Shown: positions 49,650 to 60,306 of the stretch, one piece after another
Numbering within the stretch: the first letter of the stretch is position 1
Layout of the letters: each line of letters starts with the position of its first letter
From: Alphaproteobacteria bacterium
Lineage (GTDB): Bacteria; Pseudomonadota; Alphaproteobacteria; Micropepsales; Micropepsaceae
Assembly: GCA_016124635.1 (NCBI GenBank)
Contig: WGNJ01000015.1
Coordinates: 124,001 to 188,000 of the forward strand
Length of the DNA: 64,000 bases
Reading direction: 5' to 3'
Made by a program: the position numbers and the translations under genes
Notes under the pieces: generated by a model
The model's database searches: none
What the model was told of the DNA's origin: nothing
The model's input: only the letters and a program-made list of their open reading frames with translations

Positions 49650-52442
49650 CTACTTCGCCGCTTCGCTCTGCACCTTTGCGCGCGGCTTGCGTTTCGCGCG
49701 CGGGCCGCCGTCGCCGAGCGCCTCGAGGATGCGCTCGCGGATCGCCTGCAGACGCTGCGCCTGCGTCACCTTCAGCCCGAAGCCGTCCTTCACGTAGAAG
49801 ACGTCGACCGCGCGCTCGCCATAGGTCGCGATCTGCGCCGAGTGGATCGACAGCCCCGCCACGAACAGCGCGCGCGTCAGATCGTGCAAGAGGCCCGGCC
49901 TATCGCGCCCATTCACCTCGATGACGGTGTAGGTGTCGGACGCACTGTTGTCGACCAGAACGCGCGGCTGAACATGGAAAGCTTCCTCACGCCGCCGCAC
50001 ATGGCGCGCGTCGATCACCGTGCGCGGCACGATCTCGCCGCTGAGCACACGCTTGATCGTCTCGCGCATGCGGTCGATGCGCCGCTCGTCGCTCAGCGGC
50101 CGTCCTCCCGAGTCTTGCACCGAGAAGATGTCGACTGCCATGCCGTCCGAGGTCGTGAAGATCTTGGCGTCGACGATGTTGGCGCCGCTCATCGCCACGG
50201 CGCCCGTAAGCTGCGAAAAGAGCCCGGGGTGATCGGCCGTGAAGATCGAGACGTCGGTGACTGAGCGAAATGAATCGGGTTGCGCGATCAGCGAAAGCTT
50301 GACCTCGCTCGCTTCGGCATTTCGCATCTGCCGCGCCAGTTGCTCGTGCTGATCGGCGGTCAGCGTCAGCCAATACGGATCGTAGTGCCGCGACAGCGCC
50401 CGCGCACGTATGTCTTCCGGCCAATCGACGAGGCGCCGTTCAAGCTCGGCTTTCGCTTGCGCGATGAGTGTCGGCCGGGCGGTCGCGCTGAAGCCGCCCA
50501 GCATCTGCGCCTCGGCTTCGTAATAGAGTTGCCGCAGAAGCTGCCCCTTCCACCCGTTCCACACGCCGGGCCCGACGGCACGGATGTCGGCCACCGTCAG
50601 GCAGAGCAGCAAGCGCAAGCGCTCGGGCGATTGCACGATCGCCACGAAGTCGCGAATGGTCTTGGGATCCGAGACGTCGCGCTTCTGCGCGACGTCGCTC
50701 ATCACCAAGTGATTGAGCACGAGCCAGGCGACGGTCTCCGTCTCCTCGGGCTTCATGCCCAAGCGCGGACAAAGCTCGAGCGCCACGTTCTCGCCCACGG
50801 TCGAATGGTCGCCCTCGCGGCCTTTGGCGATGTCGTGCAGCAGCATCGCGACGTAGAGAACTTCGCGCGACAGCACCTTATGAATGATCTCGTTGGCGAG
50901 CGGATGCTCTGCCGCGTATTCGCCGCGCTCGATCTTGGCGAGATGGCCGACGGCGCGGATCAGATGCTCGTCCACCGTGTAGTGGTGGTACATGTTGAAC
51001 TGCATCTGCGCGACGATGCGGCCGAAATCGGGAACGAACGCGCCGAACACGCCGGCCTCGTTCATCATGCGCAGGACACGTTCGGGATCGCGGCGCGACG
51101 TCAGCACTTCGAGGAACAACCGGTTCGCCTCGGCGTTCGCGCGCAGCGCATCGTCGATCAGCGGCAGCGCGCGCGTCACGAACTTGAGCGCGTCGGGATG
51201 GATATCGAGCCCGCGCTGATCGGCGATGTGAAACAGGCGCAACAGATTGACCGGATCGCTCTGGAAGATCTCCGGCCCCTCGACGCTGAGGCGGCCCTGC
51301 TCGGTGAAGAACCCCTCCGCCTCGAGCCGCCGCCGCGCCAGCCCCGGAATGATCCGACCCAGCATCGGCCACGGCTTCTTTTGCTGCGCCTCGAGCGCGG
51401 CGCAGAAGATGCGCGTCAGATCGCCGACCGATTTCGCGATCAGAAAGTACTGCTTCATGAAGCGCTCGACGCCGCGCATCCGCCCTTCGTCGGTGAAGCC
51501 CATGCGGCGCGCAAGCTCCATCTGCACGTCGAAGCTGAGCCGCTCTTCCGCGCGGCCCGTCAGATAATGCAGATGGCAGCGCACGTCCCAAAGAAACGCC
51601 TCCGCCTCGCTGAACGTGCGATATTCGTCGTCGGTCAACAGGCCCGCGCTGACGAGATCGCTCGTGTCCTCGACGCGGTAGAGATACTTGGCGATCCAGA
51701 ACAGCGTGTGCAGGTCGCGCAAGCCGCCCTTGCCGTCCTTCACGTTGGGCTCGACCAGATAGCGGCTTTCGCCCGCCGCCACGTGCCGCGCGTGCCGCTC
51801 CTGAAGCTTCGCCTCGACGAAGTCGGCGCCGGAGCCCGTCACCACTTCCTTAGCGAAGCGCAGCTTGAGCGTGTCGAACAGCTTCCGCTCGCCCCACAGA
51901 TAGCGCGCCTCGAGCACGGCAGTGCGGATCGTCATGTCCGACTTGGCGAGGCGGATGCACTCGTTCAGCGAACGCGTCGCGTGCCCGACCTTCAGCCCTA
52001 GGTCCCAGAGCATGTAGAGCATGTACTCGACCACGCTTTCGCCCCATGCAGTCTGCTTGTAGGGCAGCAGGAACAAGAGATCGATGTCCGACCCCGGCGC
52101 TAGTGCGCCGCGCCCATAGCCGCCGACCGCCACGATCGCGAGGTGTTCGGACTCCGTCGGATTCTGTGCATAGAACACGTGCTTGACCGTGAAGTCGTAG
52201 AGCACGGCGATGAGCTGATCCTGCACGCGGCTCAGCGCCTGCGCCGCGGCGAGCCCGGTGCCGCCGGCTTCGAACTTGGTCTTGATGTCGGCCCGTGCGT
52301 CGCCAAGCGTTTGCTTGAGCTTCGCCAGCACGGCCGACTTGAGCTTCGACGAATCGCGCTCAGCCTGCGCGAGCGCCGTCAGCGCATGCCTGAGCGCGGT
52401 GCTGTCGAACACTTCCGAGGCCAAGATCAAATTGGCGACCAC
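49650..52442 (-). CDS. glnD: [protein-PII] uridylyltransferase/uridylyl-removing enzyme
   Basis: 930 residues. GlnD modifies and demodifies the PII proteins in answer to glutamine, the primary nitrogen sensor. The nucleotidyltransferase motif GGYGRGALAPGSDIDLLF ends near residue 124. The HD domain has HDIAKGREGDHS at 536-547. Two ACT domains follow at the C-terminus (SIFTADHPGLFSQLTG; VNGRDRPGLLHDLTRAL), then a basic tail. The start is GTG at 52442, with no strong ribosome binding site, so it could be slightly off. Confidence 0.95.
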   Translation of the reverse strand: MVANLILASEVFDSTALRHALTALAQAERDSSKLKSAVLAKLKQTLGDARADIKTKFEAGGTGLAAAQALSRVQDQLIAVLYDFTVKHVFYAQNPTESEHLAIVAVGGYGRGALAPGSDIDLLFLLPYKQTAWGESVVEYMLYMLWDLGLKVGHATRSLNECIRLAKSDMTIRTAVLEARYLWGERKLFDTLKLRFAKEVVTGSGADFVEAKLQERHARHVAAGESRYLVEPNVKDGKGGLRDLHTLFWIAKYLYRVEDTSDLVSAGLLTDDEYRTFSEAEAFLWDVRCHLHYLTGRAEERLSFDVQMELARRMGFTDEGRMRGVERFMKQYFLIAKSVGDLTRIFCAALEAQQKKPWPMLGRIIPGLARRRLEAEGFFTEQGRLSVEGPEIFQSDPVNLLRLFHIADQRGLDIHPDALKFVTRALPLIDDALRANAEANRLFLEVLTSRRDPERVLRMMNEAGVFGAFVPDFGRIVAQMQFNMYHHYTVDEHLIRAVGHLAKIERGEYAAEHPLANEIIHKVLSREVLYVAMLLHDIAKGREGDHSTVGENVALELCPRLGMKPEETETVAWLVLNHLVMSDVAQKRDVSDPKTIRDFVAIVQSPERLRLLLCLTVADIRAVGPGVWNGWKGQLLRQLYYEAEAQMLGGFSATARPTLIAQAKAELERRLVDWPEDIRARALSRHYDPYWLTLTADQHEQLARQMRNAEASEVKLSLIAQPDSFRSVTDVSIFTADHPGLFSQLTGAVAMSGANIVDAKIFTTSDGMAVDIFSVQDSGGRPLSDERRIDRMRETIKRVLSGEIVPRTVIDARHVRRREEAFHVQPRVLVDNSASDTYTVIEVNGRDRPGLLHDLTRALFVAGLSIHSAQIATYGERAVDVFYVKDGFGLKVTQAQRLQAIRERILEALGDGGPRAKRKPRAKVQSEAAK

Positions 52443-52520
52443 GTCGAACCTGTTGCTTCGCGCGTCAGCATGCGTCGCTGCCGCTCGCCGGTAAATAGGC
52501 GCCGCGCACGTTGAAGGCGA

Positions 52521-55208
52521 CTAACCATCCTTGGCGGCGAGGGCCTTCAGCCGATAGAGCGCATCGAGCGCCTCGCGCGGGCTCATTTCGTCGAGCGCCA
52601 GCGCTTTGAGTTCCGCCTCGACTTGCGAGGCCACCGCCACCGGCGTCTTCGCCCGCGCCGCCGAGAACAGCGGCAGTTCGTCGATCAAGGTTTGCGTCCG
52701 TCGGCCCATGTCGCCGCGCTCGAGGGCGTCGAGCACTTCCTGCGCGCGCGCCAGCACCTCGCCCGGCAAACCGGCGAGCTTCGCCACTTGGATGCCGTAG
52801 GATCGATCGGCCGCGCCCGGCGCCACCTCGTGCAGAAACACGATGCCGCCGTGCCACTCTTTGACGCGCACCGTCACGTTGGCGATGCCCTTGTGGCGCT
52901 GCGCCAATGCCGTCAGCTCGTGATAGTGCGTCGCAAACAAGGCACGCGATTTCGTCCGGCCGTGCAGGTGCTCCGCCGCCGCCCACGCGATCGACAGGCC
53001 GTCGAACGTCGCTGTGCCGCGGCCGATCTCGTCGAGGATGACGAGCGAACGCTCCGTCGCTTGATTGAGGATGACGGCCGTCTCGACCATCTCGACCATG
53101 AACGTCGATCGACCGCGCGCCAGATCGTCCGCCGCACCGACCCGGCTGAACAGGCGATCGACCACGCCGATCGCGGCCGATGCCGCCGGAACGAACGCGC
53201 CCATCTGCGCCAGGATGGCAATCAGTGCGTTCTGCCTCAGGAACGTCGACTTGCCGGCCATGTTCGGCCCGGTGACCAGCCACAACCGCCCGGCACCCTC
53301 CGGCGACAGATCGCAATCGTTTGCGACGAAACCTTCGTTGGCGCGCGCGAGCGCCGCCTCGACCACGGGATGCCGCCCGCGTTCGATCCGGAACGCGAGG
53401 CTCCCGTCGATCTCCGGCCGCACGCAGCGTGTCTCCACCGCGTACTCCGCTAGCGCCGCTGATACGTCGAGCACGGCCATCGCCTGTGCGATTTCGTTGA
53501 GCGCCAAGGACACTTGTGCGACGTCGGCCACCATCTCGTCGAAAAGCTGCGTCTCGAGCGCGAGCGCCTGACCGCCCGCGTCGGCTATCTTCGATGCCAG
53601 CTCCGAAAGCTCGCTGTTCGTATAGCGCTGCGCTTGCGCCGTCGTTTGGCGGTGAATGAACGCGCGGCCCGTCTCCGTCGTCTTCAGCTTTTCGCTGTTC
53701 GTCGTCGTGATGTCGATGTGATAGCCGAGCACGTTGTTGTGCCGCACTTTGAGCGAGCCTATTCCCGTCTCGGCTTTGAGCCGCCCTTCGAGCTCGACAA
53801 TCACGCGCCGCGCGTCGTCGCGCAGCGCTCTGAGTTCGTCGAGCTGACGATGCTGCCCGACCGCGACGAAACCGCCGTCGCGTGCGAACAACGGCAAATC
53901 GGGTCCGAGCAGCCGCGCGAGCTTCTCAGCCAGCGCGCGCACTGTCTTGAGTTGCGCATCAAGCGTCGCCAACGCGCCCTTGACCTCACCCGCCGGCGGC
54001 GCAATCGCGGTCGCGCCGCGGCCGACGATTTCATGAAGACTCAGCGCCACGGCCAGCGCATCGCGCAACGCGCCGAGGTCGCGCGGTCCGCCGCGTCCAA
54101 CCGAGAGCCGCGCCAATGCGCGCGCCATATCGGGCGCACGTCTGAGCGCCGCGCGCAGCGCATCGCGCGCGGCCCTGTTCGAAACGAAATAGCCGACCCC
54201 GTCGAGCCGCGCGGCGATCGACGCGACATCCGTCAGAGGCGACAGCATCCGCTCGCCAAGCTCGCGCCCGCCCGCCGACGTCGCGGTCCGGTCGATCGTC
54301 GCGAGCAAACTGCCGTTGCGTTCGCCGCTCAGCGTCTCGACCAATTCGAGATTGCGCCGCGTCGCCGCGTCGATGCCCATGTAGCGGCGTTCGCTCTCTT
54401 GCCGTGGCGGCGCCAGCGCCGGCAGCTTCCCCTTTTGCGTCAGCTCGAGATACGCGAGCACCGCGCCGGCCGCCGCAATCTCGGCACGCGAGAACGCCCC
54501 GAACGCGTCGAGCGCCGCCACCTTGAACTGCGCCTTGATTGCGCGCTCGCCGGCCGTCGAGTCGAATTTGATGGCGGGCCACAGCGTCGCCCGCGGCCCG
54601 AGATCCTTGACTAGAGCCGCGATCGCCTCGTCGTTCGTCAACGCGTCGGGAACAAGCAGCTCCGCCGGCTCGATCCGCGCCAGCGCATGCCCGAGGGTCG
54701 CATCGTCGACCGCACAGACATGAAAGCCTCCGTCCGACATATCGGCCCACGCGAGCCCGACCGTGCCCCCAACCCGCGCAACGGCGGCCAGATAGTTGTG
54801 CCGCCGCGCGTCCAGCAGTTCGTCTTCGGTCAACGTCCCTGGCGTCACGATACGTTTGACGTCGCGTGCGACGACGGCCTTGCCGCCCCGCTTCTTGGCT
54901 TCCGCCGGATCCTCGGTCTGCTCGCAAACCGCGACCTTGAACCCTTTGGCGATCAGCGTGTGCAGATAGCTCTCGGCCGAGTGCACCGGCACGCCGCACA
55001 TCGGAATGTCCGCACCCTGATGTTTGCCGCGTTTGGTAAGCGCGATGTCGAGCGCCGCCGACGCTTGCACGGCGTCGTCGAAAAATAACTCGTAGAAGTC
55101 GCCCATCCGGTAGAAGAGGAGGTAGCCTTCATGCGCGCGCTTGATGGCGAGGTACTGCGCCATCATCGGCGTCGCGCGTTCCTCCTCGGCCTTAAGCGCC
55201 TGGCTCAT
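52521..55208 (-). CDS. mutS: DNA mismatch repair protein MutS
   Basis: 895 residues from ATG 55208 ([16 protein letters not shown]). The mismatch-binding Phe-X-Glu is in [11 protein letters not shown]. The C-terminal ATPase has Walker [10 protein letters not shown] (647-655), then Walker B-type [11 protein letters not shown] and the family signature [10 protein letters not shown]. MutS finds mismatches and recruits MutL. It lies upstream of glnD (78-base gap) on the same strand and is divergent from maeB. Confidence 0.97.
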   Translation of the reverse strand: MSQALKAEEERATPMMAQYLAIKRAHEGYLLFYRMGDFYELFFDDAVQASAALDIALTKRGKHQGADIPMCGVPVHSAESYLHTLIAKGFKVAVCEQTEDPAEAKKRGGKAVVARDVKRIVTPGTLTEDELLDARRHNYLAAVARVGGTVGLAWADMSDGGFHVCAVDDATLGHALARIEPAELLVPDALTNDEAIAALVKDLGPRATLWPAIKFDSTAGERAIKAQFKVAALDAFGAFSRAEIAAAGAVLAYLELTQKGKLPALAPPRQESERRYMGIDAATRRNLELVETLSGERNGSLLATIDRTATSAGGRELGERMLSPLTDVASIAARLDGVGYFVSNRAARDALRAALRRAPDMARALARLSVGRGGPRDLGALRDALAVALSLHEIVGRGATAIAPPAGEVKGALATLDAQLKTVRALAEKLARLLGPDLPLFARDGGFVAVGQHRQLDELRALRDDARRVIVELEGRLKAETGIGSLKVRHNNVLGYHIDITTTNSEKLKTTETGRAFIHRQTTAQAQRYTNSELSELASKIADAGGQALALETQLFDEMVADVAQVSLALNEIAQAMAVLDVSAALAEYAVETRCVRPEIDGSLAFRIERGRHPVVEAALARANEGFVANDCDLSPEGAGRLWLVTGPNMAGKSTFLRQNALIAILAQMGAFVPAASAAIGVVDRLFSRVGAADDLARGRSTFMVEMVETAVILNQATERSLVILDEIGRGTATFDGLSIAWAAAEHLHGRTKSRALFATHYHELTALAQRHKGIANVTVRVKEWHGGIVFLHEVAPGAADRSYGIQVAKLAGLPGEVLARAQEVLDALERGDMGRRTQTLIDELPLFSAARAKTPVAVASQVEAELKALALDEMSPREALDALYRLKALAAKDG

Positions 55209-55304
55209 GGCCGACCCCTTCCCCGACCGAACCCGAAAGCCGAGCGCGCGCCCTTGTGCGCGTGGGCGGCGCACGAGTATTCAGGACGGAAAGGAACCTG
55301 CCCG

Positions 55305-57566
55305 ATGTCCAAGAAACGCCCGTTCACGGAAGAAGAAGCGCTTGTCTTCCACGCCCAACCCAGGCCTGGCAAGATCGAAATCCGCGCCACCAAGCCCATG
55401 TCCACGCAGCGCGACCTTTCGCTTGCGTATTCCCCAGGTGTGGCTGCTCCGGTACGCGCGATCGCCGAAGATCCGACCGCTGTCTACGACTTCACCGCGA
55501 AGGGCAACATCGTCGCAGTCATCTCGAACGGCACGGCGATCTTAGGCCTCGGCGATTTGGGTCCGCTCGCCTCGAAGCCGGTGATGGAGGGCAAAGCCGT
55601 TCTCTTCAAGCGTTTCGCCGACATCGACGGCATCGATCTTGAAGTCGAAACGTCGAACGTCGACGAGTTCGTCAACTGCGTGCGCTTCCTGGGTCCAAGC
55701 TTCGGCGGCATCAATCTCGAGGACATCAAGGCGCCCGACTGCTTCATCATCGAGCAGCGTCTGCGTGAAATAATGTCGATCCCGGTCTTTCACGACGATC
55801 AGCACGGCACCGCGATCATTACATCGGCGGGCCTCATCAACGCGCTGCGCCTCACCGGCCGTGACATCAAGACCGCGAAGATGGTTGTCAACGGCGCTGG
55901 CGCGGCGGGCATCGCCTGCCTCGAGCTCATCAAGGCGATGGGCATGCCGCACGACAACGCCATCCTCTGCGATACCAAGGGCGTCATCTACAAGGGCCGC
56001 ACCGAAGGCATGAATCAGTGGAAGTCGGCGCACGCGGTGACGACAAAAGCGCGCTCTCTTGCCGATGCGCTCGTCGGCGCGGACATCTTCCTCGGCCTAT
56101 CCGTCAAAGGCGCAATGAGCCAGGAGATGGTGCGCTCCATGGCGGACAAGCCACTGATCTTCGCCTGCGCCAATCCCGATCCCGAGATCACACCGGAGGA
56201 TGTGCTTGGCGTCCGTCCCGACGCCATCGTTGCGACAGGCCGCTCCGACTATCCGAACCAGATCAACAACGTCCTGGGCTTTCCCTACATCTTCCGCGGC
56301 GCTCTTGATGTACGCGCCCGCACGATCAATGAAGAGATGAAGGTCGCCGCCGCCCAAGCTCTCGCCGATCTCGCGCGCGAGGACGTGCCGGACGAAGTGG
56401 CCGCCGCCTATCACACGGCGCGCCCGAAATTCGGCCCCGGCTATATTATTCCCGTACCCTTCGATCCACGGCTGATCTCGACCGTGCCCGTGGCCGTGGC
56501 CAAAGCGGCCATGGCGTCGGGCGTCGCGCGCAAGCCGATCGCCGATCTCGATCGCTACAAGAACGAGCTGGCGCAGCGTCTCGATCCCGTCGCTTCGATC
56601 GTGCAACGCATCGTCGCGCGCGTCCGCGCGGCGCCGAAACGCGTCGTCTTCGCCGAGGGTGAGGAAGAGCCCGTCATCCGTGCCGCGATCGCCTACCAGA
56701 ACAATGGCCTTGGCCAAGCCATCCTCGTCGGCAATCCCGAACGCATCCGCTCCACCGCACAGCTGAACGGCATCGATGGGCTGGACGATCTGACGATCAT
56801 GTTCGCGCGCGACAACGCGCGGACCGCCGAATATGCCGACGCGCTCTATCATCGTTGGCAGCGCCAAGGCGCGCTGCACCGCGATTGCGTCCGCCAAGTC
56901 ATGTACGACCGCAATATCTTCGCCGCCTCGATCGTCGCCGCCGGTCACGCCGACGCCATGATCACCGGCACCACGCGGCACTATTCGGTTGCGCTCGCCG
57001 ACGTTCGCCATGTCATCGATCCAAAACCCGGTGAGCGGCCGATCGGCGTGTCGATCGTTCTCGAAGGCGGACGGACGGTGATCGTCGGCGACACGGCCGT
57101 ACACGAAATGCCGTCGCCCGAGGAGCTTGCCGACATCACCGTGCAGACGGCGGCCGTCGCGCGCCGCCTCGGCTTCGAACCGAAGGTCGCGCTCCTCGCC
57201 TACTCGACCTTTGGTCAACCATGGAGCGAGCGCTCGCAGCGCGTGCGCGAAGCCGTCGAGATTCTCGACAAGCGCGGCGTTGATTTCGAATATGACGGCG
57301 AAATGAACGCCGATGTGGCGCTCGAACGCGAACGTATGGCGCTTTATCCCTTCTGCCGCTTGAACGAACCGGCAAACGTCCTCATCATGCCGGCGATCCA
57401 CTCGGCTTCGATCTCGACGACGCTGACGAAGGTTATCGGAAAAGCGACGCTGATCGGGCCGCTATTGGTCGGTATGTCGAAATCGGTGCAGATCGCGCCG
57501 CTCGGCGCTAGGATGTCCGATATCATGAACACCGCGGCGCTCGCCGCCTACAACATCAACAGTTGA
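55305..57566 (+). CDS. maeB: NADP-dependent malic enzyme with phosphotransacetylase-like domain
   Basis: 753 residues from ATG 55305 after AAAGGAA. The N-terminal ~430 residues are malic enzyme: LSLAYSPGVAAPVR, FHDDQHGTAI and the nucleotide loop VVNGAGAAGIACLEL. The C-terminal ~320 residues resemble phosphate acetyltransferase (VFAEGEEEPVIRAAI; ALLAYSTFGQP), as in the MaeB/TME type of Rhizobium; this domain is regulatory or structural. The enzyme makes pyruvate, CO2 and NADPH from malate. The gene is divergent from mutS with a 96-base gap and precedes gloB by 6. Confidence 0.95.
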   Translation: MSKKRPFTEEEALVFHAQPRPGKIEIRATKPMSTQRDLSLAYSPGVAAPVRAIAEDPTAVYDFTAKGNIVAVISNGTAILGLGDLGPLASKPVMEGKAVLFKRFADIDGIDLEVETSNVDEFVNCVRFLGPSFGGINLEDIKAPDCFIIEQRLREIMSIPVFHDDQHGTAIITSAGLINALRLTGRDIKTAKMVVNGAGAAGIACLELIKAMGMPHDNAILCDTKGVIYKGRTEGMNQWKSAHAVTTKARSLADALVGADIFLGLSVKGAMSQEMVRSMADKPLIFACANPDPEITPEDVLGVRPDAIVATGRSDYPNQINNVLGFPYIFRGALDVRARTINEEMKVAAAQALADLAREDVPDEVAAAYHTARPKFGPGYIIPVPFDPRLISTVPVAVAKAAMASGVARKPIADLDRYKNELAQRLDPVASIVQRIVARVRAAPKRVVFAEGEEEPVIRAAIAYQNNGLGQAILVGNPERIRSTAQLNGIDGLDDLTIMFARDNARTAEYADALYHRWQRQGALHRDCVRQVMYDRNIFAASIVAAGHADAMITGTTRHYSVALADVRHVIDPKPGERPIGVSIVLEGGRTVIVGDTAVHEMPSPEELADITVQTAAVARRLGFEPKVALLAYSTFGQPWSERSQRVREAVEILDKRGVDFEYDGEMNADVALERERMALYPFCRLNEPANVLIMPAIHSASISTTLTKVIGKATLIGPLLVGMSKSVQIAPLGARMSDIMNTAALAAYNINS

Positions 57567-57572
57567 GCTGAA

Positions 57573-58337
57573 ATGTTGAACATTCACCTCGTCCCCTGCC
57601 TCAGGGACAACTACGCCTACCTGGTGCACGAACCGCAATCGAACGCCGTCGCCATCGTCGACCCGTCGGACGCGGCGCCGATCTTCGCGGCGTTGAAGCA
57701 GCACAAGCTCACGCTCACGCACATCTTCAATACGCATCATCATTGGGATCACACCGGCGGCAACCTCGACCTCAAGAAGGAGACCGGCGCCAAGATCACC
57801 GGCCCCAAGCTCGACGCCGACCGCATCCCCGGCATCGACATAGGCGTAGCTGAAGGCGATACGGTCGAACTCGGCCGGGCCCATGCGCAGATTCTCGATA
57901 TCCCTGCGCACACGAAGCATCACATCGCCTTTTGGTTCGGCGACGACAACGCCGTCTTCACCGGCGACACGATGTTCGCGATGGGCTGCGGCCGCCTTTT
58001 CGAAGGCACCCCGGCGCAGATGTGGAAGTCGTTGAATAAGCTTGCCGCCTTACCAGGCGAAACGCGCGTCTATTGCGGCCACGAATACACGCTCTCGAAC
58101 GGCAAGTTCGCCGTGACCGTCGAACCGAACAACGCCGGCTTGAGGAAACGTGTCGCCGAAGTCGAGCGCTTGCGAGCCGACAACAAACCGACCATCCCCT
58201 CGACGATCGCTCAGGAGCGCGAAACCAATCCGTTCCTGCGCGCAGCCTCGCGCGATCTCCGCACAACGCTCGGCATGCTCGACGCCAGCGACGTCGACGT
58301 GTTCGCCGAAACCCGAAAGCGCAAGGATTCATTCTAG
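57573..58337 (+). CDS. gloB: hydroxyacylglutathione hydrolase (glyoxalase II)
   Basis: 254 residues. The metallo-beta-lactamase-fold motif is NTHHHWDHTGG, followed by DTMFAMGCGRLFEG and CGHEYTLSNGKFA, all typical of glyoxalase II. It hydrolyses S-lactoylglutathione to D-lactate and glutathione, the last step of methylglyoxal removal. It starts 6 bases after maeB. Confidence 0.95.
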   Translation: MLNIHLVPCLRDNYAYLVHEPQSNAVAIVDPSDAAPIFAALKQHKLTLTHIFNTHHHWDHTGGNLDLKKETGAKITGPKLDADRIPGIDIGVAEGDTVELGRAHAQILDIPAHTKHHIAFWFGDDNAVFTGDTMFAMGCGRLFEGTPAQMWKSLNKLAALPGETRVYCGHEYTLSNGKFAVTVEPNNAGLRKRVAEVERLRADNKPTIPSTIAQERETNPFLRAASRDLRTTLGMLDASDVDVFAETRKRKDSF

Positions 58338-58400
58338 CTTTTGTCCGTCATGGCCGACCACTTGAACCGACCACCGGCATCAACCCCGGATCCGTTGATA

Positions 58401-60146
58401 TCAAGGCTTCGTACGCTTTTTCCATAGCTGCTGATACCAATCGTCAAGATGAAATATGCGTTCGACTCTGTCACGCGCCAACCCACGGTCTTCTGAAATC
58501 CGCCGGACACAATCAGGGTCGAAGGCAACGAACGCTGCTCTTGCCAAAGGCCTACGCACAGCGAATCCGAACGGCTTGCCGAGCGCCCGCAGTTTCTCAT
58601 CGACGACCGCGTATTTGTCGAGATCCGTGCTAATGTGCTTGCTCTGAACCATGGGCACGTACCGCTGCGACGGCAGGCGGATATCGTAGCCGATGTCAAG
58701 ATTGCCCTTATCGTTGATCCAGCATTCGATCTCCACGCCCCGCACATCCGCATAGCTGAATTGAATGGGCTTCAGCGTCCAATAATCTCCGGCGACAATT
58801 GAATTGTCAGTGATTAAATCGTAGTCCGCGCGATCACGATACCACAGAACTACTGTCAGGAAGACGACGACGGCAGTCGCGATGTGGACCAATGATTCAT
58901 GCATTAGGCTGGAGTCACGCAAGAACTTGCCCGGATCAAAGTCCTGCCCGATCTTAAGCTCACCTCGACGTACAGCGCTGACCAACCGTTGAAGCAAGGA
59001 CGCTTCAGAGGTCGTCGCAGCAAGCCGTTCGGCCAGGCCAGGCCAAATGCGATAGACGACGTACGTCAAGCTCCAGAATACAAAGATGCTAGCGAAAAGC
59101 ACCGCGACAGAGCCGGGCCCGACGTCGTCAACATAGATGTACCAGCCGAGCCCACGCACACGAGCAGGCTCATACAAGGTTGCCACGATCCAATCGTGCC
59201 AAATCAGCAACACGACCGTTGGCGCGATGATCATCACCAGCAACAGGACGAATCCAATCAGAGCGGCTCTGCCTCTGCGACGTCCTTGCCCAGCGATATA
59301 GTGTTGGAGCGCTGCAAGAGCTCGCTCGACGAAGTCGATCTCAGCATGTGAGAGATCGCGATCGACATTCTTTCTCCCGATCTTCGTTAGCCAGTTGGTT
59401 ACAGCAAAAACAACTCCGAGCAATGGCAGCACGACCCCAATAGCGACGACCGCCGGGAGGATACGCGGTAGCGCGTCCTGGAATACGCGCGGCACAACAC
59501 CGATGAACCAGGTGAGCGAGCGGTCTTCGCCGGCGAAGATCACCGCGTCCAGCGAATAGAATAACGCGAAGCCCAGTGCCAACATGAGAAAAAAAGGGAC
59601 CATGGCCGCAGCTGTGGAGACACCGGCGATGAGAAATCCAGTGACGATGTTCCGCGCCGCGGTTTTTCCAGTATCTGAATCTGTCTCTCCATCGATATGC
59701 TTTTCGCCGCCGCCATGCCTTCGCTTCGTCGAACGCACGTCACTGTCGATCATTGTGGTGATTGCTAGAATTGCGGGAACAGCGAAGGCGGCAACCCACA
59801 ACTTGAGAGGATCGGCCAGCAATGCCTTTCCGGCCAGTACCGCCTCTATTATTGCGGTGCCGAGCAATGGACCGGGTCCATAAAGGATCTGCGAGGCAAG
59901 TTGGCCGACTAATGTCGTGCGGGTGTTGTCGCGCCAGAGAGTTGCAGCAACAAGAACGAATGCGGCATAAATGAGGAAGAGCGCGACAAGCTCGTATCTA
60001 CGCCCCTCAACATAGAAGCCGAGATCGACAAGCGACGGACGCATCAGATACGCGGCCACCAATGCCATCGCGGTGCCCACAAAGTAGTTAAGTGGTGCAA
60101 TTAGATCGAACCAACTCGAAGTCCGCTGACTGCCGCCCATCCCCAA
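58401..60146 (-). CDS. multi-pass membrane protein of unknown function
   Basis: 581 residues that I do not recognise. About eight hydrophobic segments occur, for example FVGTAMALVAAYLM near the start and AALIGFVLLLVMIIAP in the middle, with a last helix near residue 430 (IATAVVVFLTVVLWY). The C-terminal ~145 residues are soluble, with IQFSYADVRGVEIECW, which resembles a PH-like (bPH) strand pattern only weakly. No catalytic motif is seen. The base composition is visibly less GC-rich than in the neighbours, with more ATA, TTA and AAT codons, which hints at transfer or lineage-specific origin. It has no clear operon partner. Confidence 0.7.
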   Translation of the reverse strand: MGMGGSQRTSSWFDLIAPLNYFVGTAMALVAAYLMRPSLVDLGFYVEGRRYELVALFLIYAAFVLVAATLWRDNTRTTLVGQLASQILYGPGPLLGTAIIEAVLAGKALLADPLKLWVAAFAVPAILAITTMIDSDVRSTKRRHGGGEKHIDGETDSDTGKTAARNIVTGFLIAGVSTAAAMVPFFLMLALGFALFYSLDAVIFAGEDRSLTWFIGVVPRVFQDALPRILPAVVAIGVVLPLLGVVFAVTNWLTKIGRKNVDRDLSHAEIDFVERALAALQHYIAGQGRRRGRAALIGFVLLLVMIIAPTVVLLIWHDWIVATLYEPARVRGLGWYIYVDDVGPGSVAVLFASIFVFWSLTYVVYRIWPGLAERLAATTSEASLLQRLVSAVRRGELKIGQDFDPGKFLRDSSLMHESLVHIATAVVVFLTVVLWYRDRADYDLITDNSIVAGDYWTLKPIQFSYADVRGVEIECWINDKGNLDIGYDIRLPSQRYVPMVQSKHISTDLDKYAVVDEKLRALGKPFGFAVRRPLARAAFVAFDPDCVRRISEDRGLARDRVERIFHLDDWYQQLWKKRTKP

Positions 60147-60306
60147 CCCCCAGCACGACTATACTTAAACCTCCGCGAAATAGCCAAGCAAAGACACCAG
60201 ACCTTGCCGCGTTTAGACCAGGTCAGCGCAATGCGATCGGTCCGTTCAGCCCGGATACTCCTTCGCCAGCCGAGGTGGCTCGCCGCAAACAAATGAAGCG
60301 TGAGGG

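Noticed and set aside
50280..52001. A 573-codon open frame opposite glnD
   Set aside because: Antisense shadow of GlnD, whose NT, HD and ACT motifs are clear on the other strand.
56097..57401. A 434-codon open frame opposite maeB
   Set aside because: Shadow of the malic enzyme gene; composition typical of antisense frames in high-GC DNA.
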